Part shown: positions 35,751 to 44,948 of the stretch, in pieces | Layout: every line of letters begins with the position of its first letter | How positions within the stretch are numbered: the first letter of the stretch is position 1 | Notes under the pieces: model-generated | The model's input: the letters and a program-made list of their open reading frames with translations, nothing else | Told to the model about the DNA's origin: nothing | Database searches by the model: none | Assembly: GCA_017545905.1 (NCBI GenBank) | Contig: JAFWXL010000053.1 | Span: forward strand, 25,309-89,308 | Reading direction: 5' to 3' | DNA from: Clostridia bacterium | Lineage (GTDB): Bacteria; Bacillota; Clostridia; Christensenellales; Aristaeellaceae | Length of the DNA: 64,000 nt | Made by a program: the position numbers and the translations under genes

Positions 35751-36545
35751 TCAAGCGCCATACATTTCACCTGCCTCCCTAAGATCCCTGCGCAATTGAG
35801 CGTACTTCGCTCTGTGCGCCTCTGCATCTATTGCTGACCGAAATGCGCAGTTGCCGCGCAGGTTAGACAGCAGGCATTTACGCAGCGCCTTATGCTCAGG
35901 ACCAGTCAGGCCAAGCCTGATCAGCCAGCCGTGCATGATGTATTTCTCGTTCTCCTACGGATGGTATGCCGGGAATACTCGCGTAGCTGCTTTGGCTGAC
36001 TGCACGACATGCTGGAGGAAAGTCTGCACAGCTTCCAAATCGGCGTGAGGATCAGCCTTGAATGTGATGCTGTCCCATGCGATGTCAATACCGTTAAGGT
36101 CACCAAAGTCTTTCAAATCCTGCATGGCCTGTACTGCCTCATCCATTGTGTCGGCGGGTGCGGTGCCTATTGCACTTTCGGGTATGTGCAGCGCGGACAT
36201 GCCGCAAGCCTTTCTGATCAGCCATTGTTTGCTGTACAGCATACTAAGCAGGTTCCGAAGATTCACCGGCGTGTATCCCTCCAGCGGAATCTGGATGCCT
36301 GATGCTGTGCTGTCCACCGGCTCTTGAATCTGCTTAGGCTGTGCGGCGACGATGCCCTGCATCTCCAGAAAAGGAAAGATCCCGTCCAGATCATCTCCGG
36401 ACAGGATCCCTTCACGCGACAGGTGGATGTCGCCGATCTGATATGCAAATGTGGGCGGGCCAAGGTAGACGGCGCGGGTATTTATGTACTGTGCCAGTGC
36501 GCCAGCCAGCTCCCGGCGGTTAATGATGTTCGTTTCAATCGTCAT
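35751..36545 (-). pseudogene. Mobile-element 'virulence-related' type protein interrupted by one in-frame TAG
   Basis: The first 196 codons (36545-35958) start after AAGGAGGG and contain MTIETNIINRR, an AVYLGPPTFAYQIG block and IQIPLEGYTPVNLRNL, the pattern of a protein often labelled virulence-related on Clostridial integrative elements. A TAG stands at 35955-35957. The frame then continues without a shift for 67 more codons (ENEKYIMHGWLIRLGL... LLSNLRGNCAF), which I recognise as the normal C-terminal part of this kind of protein. A CAG-to-TAG change would explain it. It is either a nonsense mutation or a suppressed or reassigned amber codon. Confidence 0.65.
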
Positions 36546-36682
36546 GATATGCCCTCCTTTCTTGGGTAGGACATTCATCACTCTGAACGGAGGAAAAGTC
36601 AAGTCAGATTTCAGCACTGATTCTGCATCCTAGACAGCACGGCTGAAATTCATGCACCAAAGATCGTATCAGACAAACTCCG

Positions 36683-38716
36683 TCACCAGAGTCTGAACAA
36701 TCTTGCACTAACGCCGCTGAGAGTCACTTCCAGCGCGCCGTCCGCATAGCTCATCGGCACAGCAAACGCTTTTGGATAGATGAGCTCAGCCTCTTGATAG
36801 CTCCTCATCGGGATTCGTATCGTTTCTTCGCCCTCGCAAGTATGCCAGAGGGCCATGTATGCCTCGTTTTCGCAGCGCACACCCACGCACAGGAACGGAT
36901 CGCCGAACGCGCCCAAGCCGATCGGCCAGAAGGGCATACCGGTCTTGAGCTTATCCACAATCTCCATGTGGGTTGCAATGCCCTCGCTCACCAATGCCAG
37001 CCTCTCCTTGGAGAGTTCCGCCAGATGGCCGCTCTGATGGATGCGCAAAAGCATCGCGGAGACCATGTTGAAGATAGTTTCCTCCTCGTCGCCATCACGC
37101 TTGGGATAGCTCCAGATCGCCGCCTGCTCCGGCGTGACCGCAGTCATGCAGTTACAGGCGATAGCCGCCATCTTGACGTAGTCGTCCTGATCGGTGACGG
37201 ACTGGATGGAATGGCGACTCAGATGCGAATACTCCATGCGCATGCCGCCGGAGGAGCAATTCTCAATCACCAGATCCGGATAACGCGCAAACACGTCGTC
37301 GATCCACTTGAGATACGCGCGCGTATGCTCCAGCAGGCCAGTGCCCGCTGTGTCCGTATTCAGCTGCGTGCCCACGCCGGCGTTGATGTTGTAGTCCATC
37401 TTGATATAGCCGACGCCGTATTCCTGAACCAAACGATCCACAACCTCATTGGCATGCGCCACGACGGCAGGATTGCGGAAATCCAGCTGATAGCGGCTAT
37501 GATCGATCACGCGGCGGCCCTCAATCTGGAAGAACCAATCATCCGGCACTTCCTTCGCCATGGAACACTCAATGCCCATGACCTCGATCTCCAGCCATAG
37601 TCCCGGGATCATGCCCTTTTGGCGAATGTAATCGAGCACCTCTTTGATGCCGCCCGGGAAGCGCCCCTTTGCCGGAAGCCAGCGGCCCACGCCATCCCAC
37701 CAGGGGCCGTCGTCGTACCAGCCGCAGTCGATGCAGTAATACCGGCACCCGGCCTCGGCCGCAGCGTCGATGAGCGGGAATTCCTTTTCCGTCGTCGGAT
37801 CACCCCACAGGCAGTTCATATAATCATTGAAGATGACGCTGGGATGCTCGTTGTCCGCATTGGGTCTGCGGATGCGGCGGCGGTATGCCGTCATCTCGCA
37901 GACGCTCTGTTCAAAATCACGGCCAAACGTCAGCGCACAGGGCACGGAAACAAATGTCTCGCCCGGATTCAGGCGCTTCAGAAACTGATGCTCCTGCCAG
38001 CTTGGGCCGCTCAGGCGCAGATACAGCTGATTCTTGAGATCGCTGACCTCCCAGCACCAGCTGCCGGACGTCTCAATCTGCCAGAGCATCGCGCCGTCCG
38101 CCTGCAAAAACGCGCCCATGGGCAGATGCTCGCTGCATGCCCAAGTACCTGTTGATGAAAGTGCGATGCGCTTCATGGAGAAGCTGTTTACCGGATCATA
38201 GCCCAATTCATGCAGCGTGTTCGTCTTCCACTGGCACTCCCCATACCATGTATTGTGCGGAATTGCCATGCTGTAATCGCCGCGGCTTCCGCCTTCATCA
38301 TGACCGATGCCGGTGAGCGCAAAGGAGGAGATATATTCCAGCGGAAAACGCGAGGCGGAGATATTGGTCACCTCGTTCCACACGCGAAGCGCCTTCACCC
38401 CGTCGTAGAACTGCCAGAAGGTTTTTACCTCGATCTCGTCCGTCGCCTGCACCATCTCAAACAGATCGCCCTGTTCATTGCGCGCGAGGCTGTGGCCGAC
38501 ATAGCGAAGATCGCTGCCCGGCGCACAGAGCGTGTGCTTGCTGGCGTGGTGATCGTTGTGGTTATATCCGGATCCCTGAAGCTCTACAAGCGGATACCAT
38601 TTCGTGATCTCGCCGCGCGGGCGCTCGACAGACGAGCAGTTATGCAGCGCAACAAAGCCGTTTTCGCAAATCTCGATATCGACATAAATGCCGTTTCTTT
38701 CAAAGCGGATATCCAT
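36683..38716 (-). CDS. Alpha-galactosidase, GH36 family
   Basis: This is 677 residues with no signal peptide, so it is cytoplasmic. Family GH36 enzymes hydrolyse terminal alpha-galactosides such as melibiose and raffinose. The nucleophile aspartate lies in YIKMDYN (about residue 441) and the acid/base in VTDQDD (about 510), with IENCSSGGMRMEYS between them. Length is typical of the short GH36 group. It follows the sugar permease genes by 6 nt with an AAAGGA site, so the imported sugar is probably an alpha-galactoside cleaved inside the cell. Confidence 0.94.
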   Translation of the reverse strand: MDIRFERNGIYVDIEICENGFVALHNCSSVERPRGEITKWYPLVELQGSGYNHNDHHASKHTLCAPGSDLRYVGHSLARNEQGDLFEMVQATDEIEVKTFWQFYDGVKALRVWNEVTNISASRFPLEYISSFALTGIGHDEGGSRGDYSMAIPHNTWYGECQWKTNTLHELGYDPVNSFSMKRIALSSTGTWACSEHLPMGAFLQADGAMLWQIETSGSWCWEVSDLKNQLYLRLSGPSWQEHQFLKRLNPGETFVSVPCALTFGRDFEQSVCEMTAYRRRIRRPNADNEHPSVIFNDYMNCLWGDPTTEKEFPLIDAAAEAGCRYYCIDCGWYDDGPWWDGVGRWLPAKGRFPGGIKEVLDYIRQKGMIPGLWLEIEVMGIECSMAKEVPDDWFFQIEGRRVIDHSRYQLDFRNPAVVAHANEVVDRLVQEYGVGYIKMDYNINAGVGTQLNTDTAGTGLLEHTRAYLKWIDDVFARYPDLVIENCSSGGMRMEYSHLSRHSIQSVTDQDDYVKMAAIACNCMTAVTPEQAAIWSYPKRDGDEEETIFNMVSAMLLRIHQSGHLAELSKERLALVSEGIATHMEIVDKLKTGMPFWPIGLGAFGDPFLCVGVRCENEAYMALWHTCEGEETIRIPMRSYQEAELIYPKAFAVPMSYADGALEVTLSGVSARLFRLW

Positions 38717-38722
38717 AAGCCA

Positions 38723-39592
38723 TTATCCTTTCACAGCGCCGACGGTCATGCCCTTGATGAAGTACTTCTGCAGGGAAACGAACAGGATCGTGATCGGCAG
38801 AACCGAGATGACGATCGCAGCAAACGCCGTCGAATAGTCGCTCGACTGGGCGGAGAATAGACTCTGTATCGCAACGGTCAGCGTCTTGAGCCGGTTCGTG
38901 CTCACATACAGGCTGCTCATCAGGTAATCGTTCCAGATCTGGAAGGACTGCATGATGATCAGCGTCGCCATGGCGGGCTTGAGCAGCGGGAAGACGATGG
39001 TAAAATACGTCCTGTAGATCGAGCATCCGTCGATACGTGCCGCCTCCTCCAGCTCCACAGGCACGGTGGACATGAAGCTGGTCATCAAAAACACGCCGAA
39101 GGAGATATTCGTGGCGACGTACATGAGGATGACGCCGATGCGCGAATTGACCAGACCGGTGGAATAGCCGACGATATAGATCGGCAGGAACAGCGCCTGC
39201 GCCGGAATGAGGATGCCAATGATAAAATACAGATACGCAAACTGGAAGAACTTGCCCTTGTTGCGCGCAATCGCCCATGCCGCCGCGCCGCACAGCAGCG
39301 CCAGAATCAGCACGGAAACGATGGTATACAGCGCAGTGTTGAAGAAGGTCACTTCCAGATTGAGCTTTTTGTATGCGTTTTCGTAGTTGGTCAGGTTCAG
39401 GCTCTGGGGCAGCGCCAGCGGATTGCCGACGTAGAGCTCCTTCTTCGTCTTGAAGGAATAATTGAGGATGATCAGCAGCGGCGCAAGGAACAGCGCAGAA
39501 GCGCCCAGCATGACAAGCTGCGTAATCCACAGGGCAGGTGTGAATTTCACCTTCTCCCTGATCTTGGGTTCTTTGGTCTTACGGCTCATCAC
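38723..39592 (-). CDS. Carbohydrate ABC transporter permease (MalG type)
   Basis: This is 289 residues with six membrane segments and the ATPase-contact loop ELEEAARIDGCSIYRT, the hallmark of MalG-like sugar permeases. The start may be GTG at 39592 or ATG at 39589; GGGAGG suits either. It overlaps the MalF-type stop by a few bases. The ATPase is not encoded in this cluster, so a shared MsmK-type ATPase elsewhere is likely. Confidence 0.93.
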   Translation of the reverse strand: MMSRKTKEPKIREKVKFTPALWITQLVMLGASALFLAPLLIILNYSFKTKKELYVGNPLALPQSLNLTNYENAYKKLNLEVTFFNTALYTIVSVLILALLCGAAAWAIARNKGKFFQFAYLYFIIGILIPAQALFLPIYIVGYSTGLVNSRIGVILMYVATNISFGVFLMTSFMSTVPVELEEAARIDGCSIYRTYFTIVFPLLKPAMATLIIMQSFQIWNDYLMSSLYVSTNRLKTLTVAIQSLFSAQSSDYSTAFAAIVISVLPITILFVSLQKYFIKGMTVGAVKG

Positions 39593-40476
39593 ATCTGCAC
39601 CTCCCTCTTCTTGAGCACCTTCACCTGAAGGAAGGCAACCAGCAGCAGCGCAAAGACCACGGAGATCGTCAGCGCCGAACCGTAGCCGTACTGCCTGCCG
39701 TTGATCGCGGTGGAATACGTGTAATAGATGATCGAGGTGGACGCGCGGCCCGGGCCGCCGTTGGTGGAGGCGACGAGCAGATCATACACCTTGAGCGAGC
39801 CGGTGGTGATGCCGACGATACAGATCGTCAGCGCCGGAGCGAGCATGGGAATCGTGATATTGATGAACTGGCGCACGGCGTTCGCGCCGTCGACCTTCGC
39901 CGCCTCGTAGAGATCGGACGGGATCGACTGCAGCGCAGCGAGATAGATCAGCATCCAATAGCCGATCCACTGCCAGTTATTGGCGATGAGCAAGCCCTGA
40001 AGAACCGTTTCCTCCTTGCCAAGGAGCATCGCCAGGCTGCCCTGCAGGCCCATAAGCTTAAAGAGCGCAGGCAGCACATTGCCATAAAGCTTCAGCCAGA
40101 CAAAGCCGACGACGACAGCGCTGATCAGACACGGCACAAAGAAAATCGTGCGCATGAGCTTCTGGCCCTTGATGCCGCTGTCCAGCGCCACAGCCATGAA
40201 AATCGCCGCCACATTCTGGATGATCGTATTCCAGAGGGTGAAGCGGATGGTGAACCACCATGCGTTCCTGGCATATGGATCGGAAAAGAGCTTGACATAG
40301 TTGCCAAGGCCGATGAACGGCTTTTCCACCGTCATGCCATCCCAGCTCGTCAGCGAATAATAAAACGACAAAAACATCGGAACGATCAATCCAAAGGTGA
40401 AGATGATCATCCCGGGCAGCACCAGAGAGAGATACTGCATCTGCTGCTTGCGCAGGCTCGGGCTCATTTTGCGCAT
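39589..40476 (-). CDS. Carbohydrate ABC transporter permease (MalF type)
   Basis: This is about 295 residues with six membrane segments and the loop DLYEAAKVDGANAVRQ that contacts the ATPase. The ATG at 40476 is preferred because GGAGG lies 8 nt upstream. It pairs with the MalG-type permease encoded directly downstream to form the channel for the sugar captured by the binding protein at 40695-41933. Confidence 0.93.
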   Translation of the reverse strand: MRKMSPSLRKQQMQYLSLVLPGMIIFTFGLIVPMFLSFYYSLTSWDGMTVEKPFIGLGNYVKLFSDPYARNAWWFTIRFTLWNTIIQNVAAIFMAVALDSGIKGQKLMRTIFFVPCLISAVVVGFVWLKLYGNVLPALFKLMGLQGSLAMLLGKEETVLQGLLIANNWQWIGYWMLIYLAALQSIPSDLYEAAKVDGANAVRQFINITIPMLAPALTICIVGITTGSLKVYDLLVASTNGGPGRASTSIIYYTYSTAINGRQYGYGSALTISVVFALLLVAFLQVKVLKKREVQM

Positions 40477-40646
40477 GGCTTTCGCCTCCAGAATCGAGTA
40501 GATAAGAAAAGATTTAAACACTCAAGCAGAAAAGGTAACGTTGGGCTGCCGCCCAAACCCGCTCGGGGACATTGTCCCCGAACCCCTTCTTCGCTTCGCG
40601 CGGACAATCCGCTTTTTTGAGGAAATAACGCCTGTATAGAGGGAAA

Positions 40647-40678
40647 GCGGGCGGCTCTCCTTGGGGAAAACCGCCCGC
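40647..40678 (-). terminator. Intercistronic hairpin after the sugar-binding protein gene
   Basis: The stem GCGGGCGG/CCGCCCGC has a 16-nt loop and is followed on the minus strand by TTTCC. It stands just after the binding-protein stop, within the 218-nt gap before MalF. Two smaller palindromes (TTGGGC/GCCCAA and CGGGGAC/GTCCCCG) lie at about 40541-40587. It probably limits read-through so that more binding protein is made. Confidence 0.6.
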
Positions 40679-40694
40679 CGTATAGGTATAAGGA

Positions 40695-41933
40695 TTACTT
40701 GCTGTTGTCGCGGCGCGCGTCGGAAGCCTTGAGCACTTCCTCGATGGTGAGCTTGCCCTGCAGATACTCAGCGATATCCTTGGCATTCTCCTCCTGGAAG
40801 CCGCCCCAGACCAGCTGGTTGTTGCCCAGGTTGACGTCCTGAATCATACCGGCAGCGGCGTAAGCGTCGATGTCGGTCTGGCTCGGGTTGGCGAAGGTCG
40901 GCGCAACGTCCTTGACCATCGGCGCGGTCATGGTGTGGTCATAGATGGCAACCTGCAGGTCCTTATCGGTGGCGATCACTTCGAAGACCTTGTTGATCGC
41001 ATCCTGGTATTCGCTCTTCGCGCTGGCCATGAAGGTGATGTTCGGCTCAAAGAGGAGCTTCGCATCGCCGGTCTGGTTCGGGAACGGGAAGATGCCGAAG
41101 TCGTAGCTCTCGTCGATGCCCAGGAAGTTCTGGATGGACCAGGAACCGGACACCTTCATCGCGGCTTCGCCCATAACCATCTTGGCGTCGCAGGCGGTCT
41201 GCTCGAGGGAGAAGGTCTCGTCGGTCCAGGTGTTGTCATAGATCAGCTTGTTGTATTCGTAAGCGGTCTTGTATTCCGGGCTGGTCTCAAAGCTGACCTT
41301 GCCGGCACGGAAGTCGTCGCCCCAGACGGCGTTCTTGTTGAACACGTCGTTGACGGCGAACTGCATGGTCACGTTGCCGATGGACCAGGTATCCACCATG
41401 TGAGAGGCGAACGGGGTGATGCCGTTGGCCTTGAGGGTCTCGATGACGGCGGCGAGCTCCTCATGGGTCTTCGGAACGGACAAGCCCAGCTCGTTGAAGA
41501 TCTCGCGGCTGTAGTAGACACCCTGATACAGACAGTTGAAGGTCATGCCCAGCACCTTGCCATCCAGGGTGACGCCTTCCTTCGCGGCGTCCAGGATGTT
41601 GTCCATGTAGGGCTGTGCGGTCAGATCCGCCAGCAGGCCGAGGGAGCCGTAGGTGGAGACGTCCTGCGCCTTGCCGATCATGATATCCGGCAGACCGGAC
41701 TGCATGTACACCTGCATCTTCGGCTGGAAATCGTTGCCCCAGTCGACGCATTCCCACTCGAGCTTGATTTCCGGATACTTCTTGGCAAGCGCTTCGTCGA
41801 TCATATCCTCGATGCCCGCGTCCGTCGTGGACTGGCCGGCGAGCACGCGAAGGGTGATCTCCTCAGCCTGCGCAAACGCGCACAGGGACAGCACGAGGGC
41901 CATCGCCAGCAGAAGGGATACAAACTTCTTCAT
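40695..41933 (-). CDS. Carbohydrate ABC transporter substrate-binding protein
   Basis: This 412-residue family 1 solute-binding protein has a signal peptide ending near AQAEE and no lipobox. The mature part begins ITLRVLAGQST, with VDWGNDF, PDIMIGKAQDV and a GSWSIQ segment. AGGAGG precedes the ATG. It leads the operon binding protein, MalF, MalG, alpha-galactosidase, which points to an alpha-galactoside ligand. It is closely paralogous to the lipoprotein at 42061-43329. Confidence 0.92.
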   Translation of the reverse strand: MKKFVSLLLAMALVLSLCAFAQAEEITLRVLAGQSTTDAGIEDMIDEALAKKYPEIKLEWECVDWGNDFQPKMQVYMQSGLPDIMIGKAQDVSTYGSLGLLADLTAQPYMDNILDAAKEGVTLDGKVLGMTFNCLYQGVYYSREIFNELGLSVPKTHEELAAVIETLKANGITPFASHMVDTWSIGNVTMQFAVNDVFNKNAVWGDDFRAGKVSFETSPEYKTAYEYNKLIYDNTWTDETFSLEQTACDAKMVMGEAAMKVSGSWSIQNFLGIDESYDFGIFPFPNQTGDAKLLFEPNITFMASAKSEYQDAINKVFEVIATDKDLQVAIYDHTMTAPMVKDVAPTFANPSQTDIDAYAAAGMIQDVNLGNNQLVWGGFQEENAKDIAEYLQGKLTIEEVLKASDARRDNSK

Positions 41934-42060
41934 AACAGTTTCCTCCTTGCGATATTTCGGGGACTCGCCCCTTTTCTGTCTATCATCATACTATGGCCAG
42001 TGCAAGGAAAAATAGGAATATTTTGTCAGATTCACTTGGACAAATTTGTATCAATTGCTT

Positions 42061-43329
42061 TTACTGCGCCTGCGTGCTGCTCTGTGTGCGCAGCGCGTCC
42101 CATTGGTCAAGCACATCATCCAGCGTCTGCTCTCCGCGAAGATGGGCAAGCAGCAGCTCCGCACAGTCATACTGGAACGCCCAGATCAGCTGATTGTTGC
42201 CTATGGACGCGCTGACGATTCTTCCCGCCTCGCGGTAGCGCTCAATGTCCTCGCGGATCATATCCAGCGAGTCCACCGTCACGCCTTTCAGGCAGGTATC
42301 CGTCTGCGTGAATGCGCAGACCGTCTGCGCCAGTTCCTCGTCGGCAAGCAGCATCTCAAAGATATCGTCAATCAGCGCATCATATCTGGTTGTCGCGCCC
42401 TTCATGAATGTGATGTTCGGTTCAGCGATCAGCTTGGCGTCGCCTGTCGCATTTGGATAGGGGAAAATGCCGATCTTGCGGTAAGGGGCCACTGACTTGA
42501 GCGCCTGCACGGACCAGCTTCCGCCCAGATACATGACGGCTTCCTCCCCGGCGAAGCGCAGATCGCTCTCACTCTGGGTCACCTGCATGGCGTCGTTCCA
42601 TGTATTCTGATACTGATAGACTACCTTCTGCGCACAGCGCCGGTAGGCGGAGTCCGCAAAGGATACCTCGCCCGCACGCAGACGGTCGCCCCAATCGGGT
42701 TCTTTGGAAAAGACGTCGCCAATGGCAAATTGCATCAGGATGTTTCCCGTATGCCATGTCTCCTGAAAATGGGCGGCGAAGGGCGTTCTTCCAACGCTTT
42801 GCAGTCTGTCCACGATGGCTGCAAGCTCCTCTTCCGTCGTCGGCACCTCAAAGTTATAGCGCCAGAAGATATTCTTATTGTAGAGCACGCCCTGATAGAG
42901 CTGATTATACACCAGGCCATAGAGCTTTCCGTCTATCATGCCTGCCTCTGCAGCCTCATCCACCAGATGATCGCCGAGCTTCTGCGGGAATACGCCCAGC
43001 GCGCCCGTCGGATAAAACGCCTGCACGTCCTGTGCTTTGCCGATGATGATGTCCGGCGCTTCGCCGGAGGAAATCATCGCGTTGAGCCGCACGGAGAAAC
43101 GCTCGCCCCAGTCGACATTCTCCCATTCCAGCTCTACATTCGGGAACTCCTTTTCGATTCTTTCGTGAATCAGATCCGCCATGCCGGGATCACTGGTGGA
43201 TTCTCCGGCAAGTACCGTCAGCAGCACCTTTTCTTCCTGCCTCGGCGCTTCGGGCGCAGGCACAATGGCGCATCCCGAAAGCGCCGCGCACAGCGCAAGC
43301 AAGCCCATCGCCAGCCAGACTCTTTTCAC
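42061..43329 (-). CDS. Binding-protein-like lipoprotein of a two-component operon
   Basis: This is 422 residues with a lipoprotein signal peptide (lipobox LSGC near residue 20), so it is anchored to the outer face of the membrane. It aligns along its whole length with the transport binding protein 130 nt downstream: VLAGEST, WENVDWG, GKAQDVQ, LYQGVLY and GSWSVQ are all shared. The GTG start overlaps the response-regulator stop (GTGA), so it is translated with the YesM/YesN pair rather than with the transporter. It may serve as a sugar-sensing partner of the kinase. That is inferred from the gene arrangement. Confidence 0.88.
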   Translation of the reverse strand: MKRVWLAMGLLALCAALSGCAIVPAPEAPRQEEKVLLTVLAGESTSDPGMADLIHERIEKEFPNVELEWENVDWGERFSVRLNAMISSGEAPDIIIGKAQDVQAFYPTGALGVFPQKLGDHLVDEAAEAGMIDGKLYGLVYNQLYQGVLYNKNIFWRYNFEVPTTEEELAAIVDRLQSVGRTPFAAHFQETWHTGNILMQFAIGDVFSKEPDWGDRLRAGEVSFADSAYRRCAQKVVYQYQNTWNDAMQVTQSESDLRFAGEEAVMYLGGSWSVQALKSVAPYRKIGIFPYPNATGDAKLIAEPNITFMKGATTRYDALIDDIFEMLLADEELAQTVCAFTQTDTCLKGVTVDSLDMIREDIERYREAGRIVSASIGNNQLIWAFQYDCAELLLAHLRGEQTLDDVLDQWDALRTQSSTQAQ

Positions 43330-44948
43330 CGCAATTCCTCCTCCCTGTATGCGCGAGGGCTCTTGCCTTCCATGCGCTTGAAGACCCGGCTGAAATACGC
43401 ATAGTCGTCATAGCCGACCATCTGCGCCACATCCGTGATGTTCATATCCCGTTGGGCAAGCAGCTTCTTGGCCTGCTTCATGCGCCTCGACGCCAGATAG
43501 AGCATGAGGTTGCAGCCGACCTGCTGCTTGAACATGCGAGAAAGATAGCTGTCGTCTACATGAAAGCGCTGCGCGAGCGTATTCAGAGAGATCGCTTCAT
43601 CGTAATGCGCGTCGATATATTCGCGCACGCGCTGCACAGTATGGCGCATCCCCTCGCTGCCGCCGTCGCTGTGTGCAGAAACAAAGTATTCGTCCATCAT
43701 CTGGGCAAACAGGCTGTGCAGCTGATCGAGTTCCATGCTATCCACGGCGCTGAGCATCATCTCCTGCAGATTATCAAACGCCGCGCGCTGTGCGCCGCTG
43801 CGGTCATCCTCCATGAGATGCTGCAAAATCCATGTGATCCCGTTCACGCTGTGCATCAGCTCCATCACCGTCCAGCCCTCTTCGCGGCAGTGATAGATGC
43901 CCGTCTGCCCGAGCAGACGCTCAAAGCGTTCGCGCTGCTGCGCCCGGGCCGCATGCTCCAGCTGATGGACCATGTCGGCGCTGATGCGCTGGATCATAGG
44001 CTGCACCTGTGCGCCGGCGGAAAACCCGACCTCCATCTCGCCGCCGCATTTCATCGAGGACAGACATCTGCGCACCTCGTCATAGGCCCGCCGCAGATCA
44101 CGGAAGGAAAAATAGCTTTCAGACACCATCGCCCTCGGCTGCACATGCGAAAGCGCAGCCAGCTGCGAGAGCGTATCCGGCAGAAAACCGCGCAGCGCGG
44201 CCTCATCCAACTCGGTAATCAGCAAAAAGTGATTCGCATGATACAGGTCGTGAATCACCAGCTTATTCCCCGATGGAACCATTCCAGACAGCGCTGTTTT
44301 GATTCTGTACACCGCCTCAGCCGCGCTGGCCGGCAGCTGGCCTTCGCCCAGATGCTGCATAAAACCCGGAAGGCGCACCAGCGCCACGCGATAACTGGAA
44401 AACGCCGCCTCATAATCAAAGAGGCTGGCTTCCATGCTCTGCAGCTTCTCCTGATGGCGCGCATCGTGCAGCCACTGAGAAAACTCACGATCCAGCACCA
44501 TCGAAGCGGCCAGATTCAGCTTTTCCTGTTCTGCGCTGCGTTCCTTCCGCCTGCGTGTGAGCGCCAGCACATGCTCCGTCGCCCGCGCAATCGCCTCCAT
44601 CAGCTTGCTGCGGTTCAGCGGCTTGAGCACGTAATCCAGCGCGCCCAGCAGCAGCGCCTTATGCACATATTCAAAATCGCTGTATCCGCTCAGTACCAGA
44701 ATGGCCGTGCTTGGCCAGCGGCTGCGCAGATGCTCCATCAGCTCCACGCCGGAGAGATAGGGCATGTTGATATCGGTAATCACGATATCCGCCGGACTTT
44801 TCTCCATTTGGGCCAGCGCGTCCTCGCCGTCCGTGGCCATGGGCGCAAGTTCCAGTCCCAGCGCATCCCAGTCGATGATCGTGCGCATGTTTTCTCTGAT
44901 CCAGTATTCATCATCCGCGACGAGCACCCGCAGCTTTTTATTCTCCAT
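43326..44948 (-). CDS. AraC-type response regulator (YesN-like)
   Basis: This is 540 residues. The receiver domain (about 1-120) has VADDEYWIREN, the phospho-acceptor aspartate in VITDINMPYLSG and the lysine in DYVLKPL. A middle region of about 300 residues follows, and a C-terminal AraC DNA-binding domain (LAQRFHVDDSYLSRMFKQQ, YDDYAYFSRVFK) ends at the stop. The ATG overlaps the kinase stop. It is expected to activate the adjacent galactoside transport and hydrolysis operon. Confidence 0.94.
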   Translation of the reverse strand: MENKKLRVLVADDEYWIRENMRTIIDWDALGLELAPMATDGEDALAQMEKSPADIVITDINMPYLSGVELMEHLRSRWPSTAILVLSGYSDFEYVHKALLLGALDYVLKPLNRSKLMEAIARATEHVLALTRRRKERSAEQEKLNLAASMVLDREFSQWLHDARHQEKLQSMEASLFDYEAAFSSYRVALVRLPGFMQHLGEGQLPASAAEAVYRIKTALSGMVPSGNKLVIHDLYHANHFLLITELDEAALRGFLPDTLSQLAALSHVQPRAMVSESYFSFRDLRRAYDEVRRCLSSMKCGGEMEVGFSAGAQVQPMIQRISADMVHQLEHAARAQQRERFERLLGQTGIYHCREEGWTVMELMHSVNGITWILQHLMEDDRSGAQRAAFDNLQEMMLSAVDSMELDQLHSLFAQMMDEYFVSAHSDGGSEGMRHTVQRVREYIDAHYDEAISLNTLAQRFHVDDSYLSRMFKQQVGCNLMLYLASRRMKQAKKLLAQRDMNITDVAQMVGYDDYAYFSRVFKRMEGKSPRAYREEELR

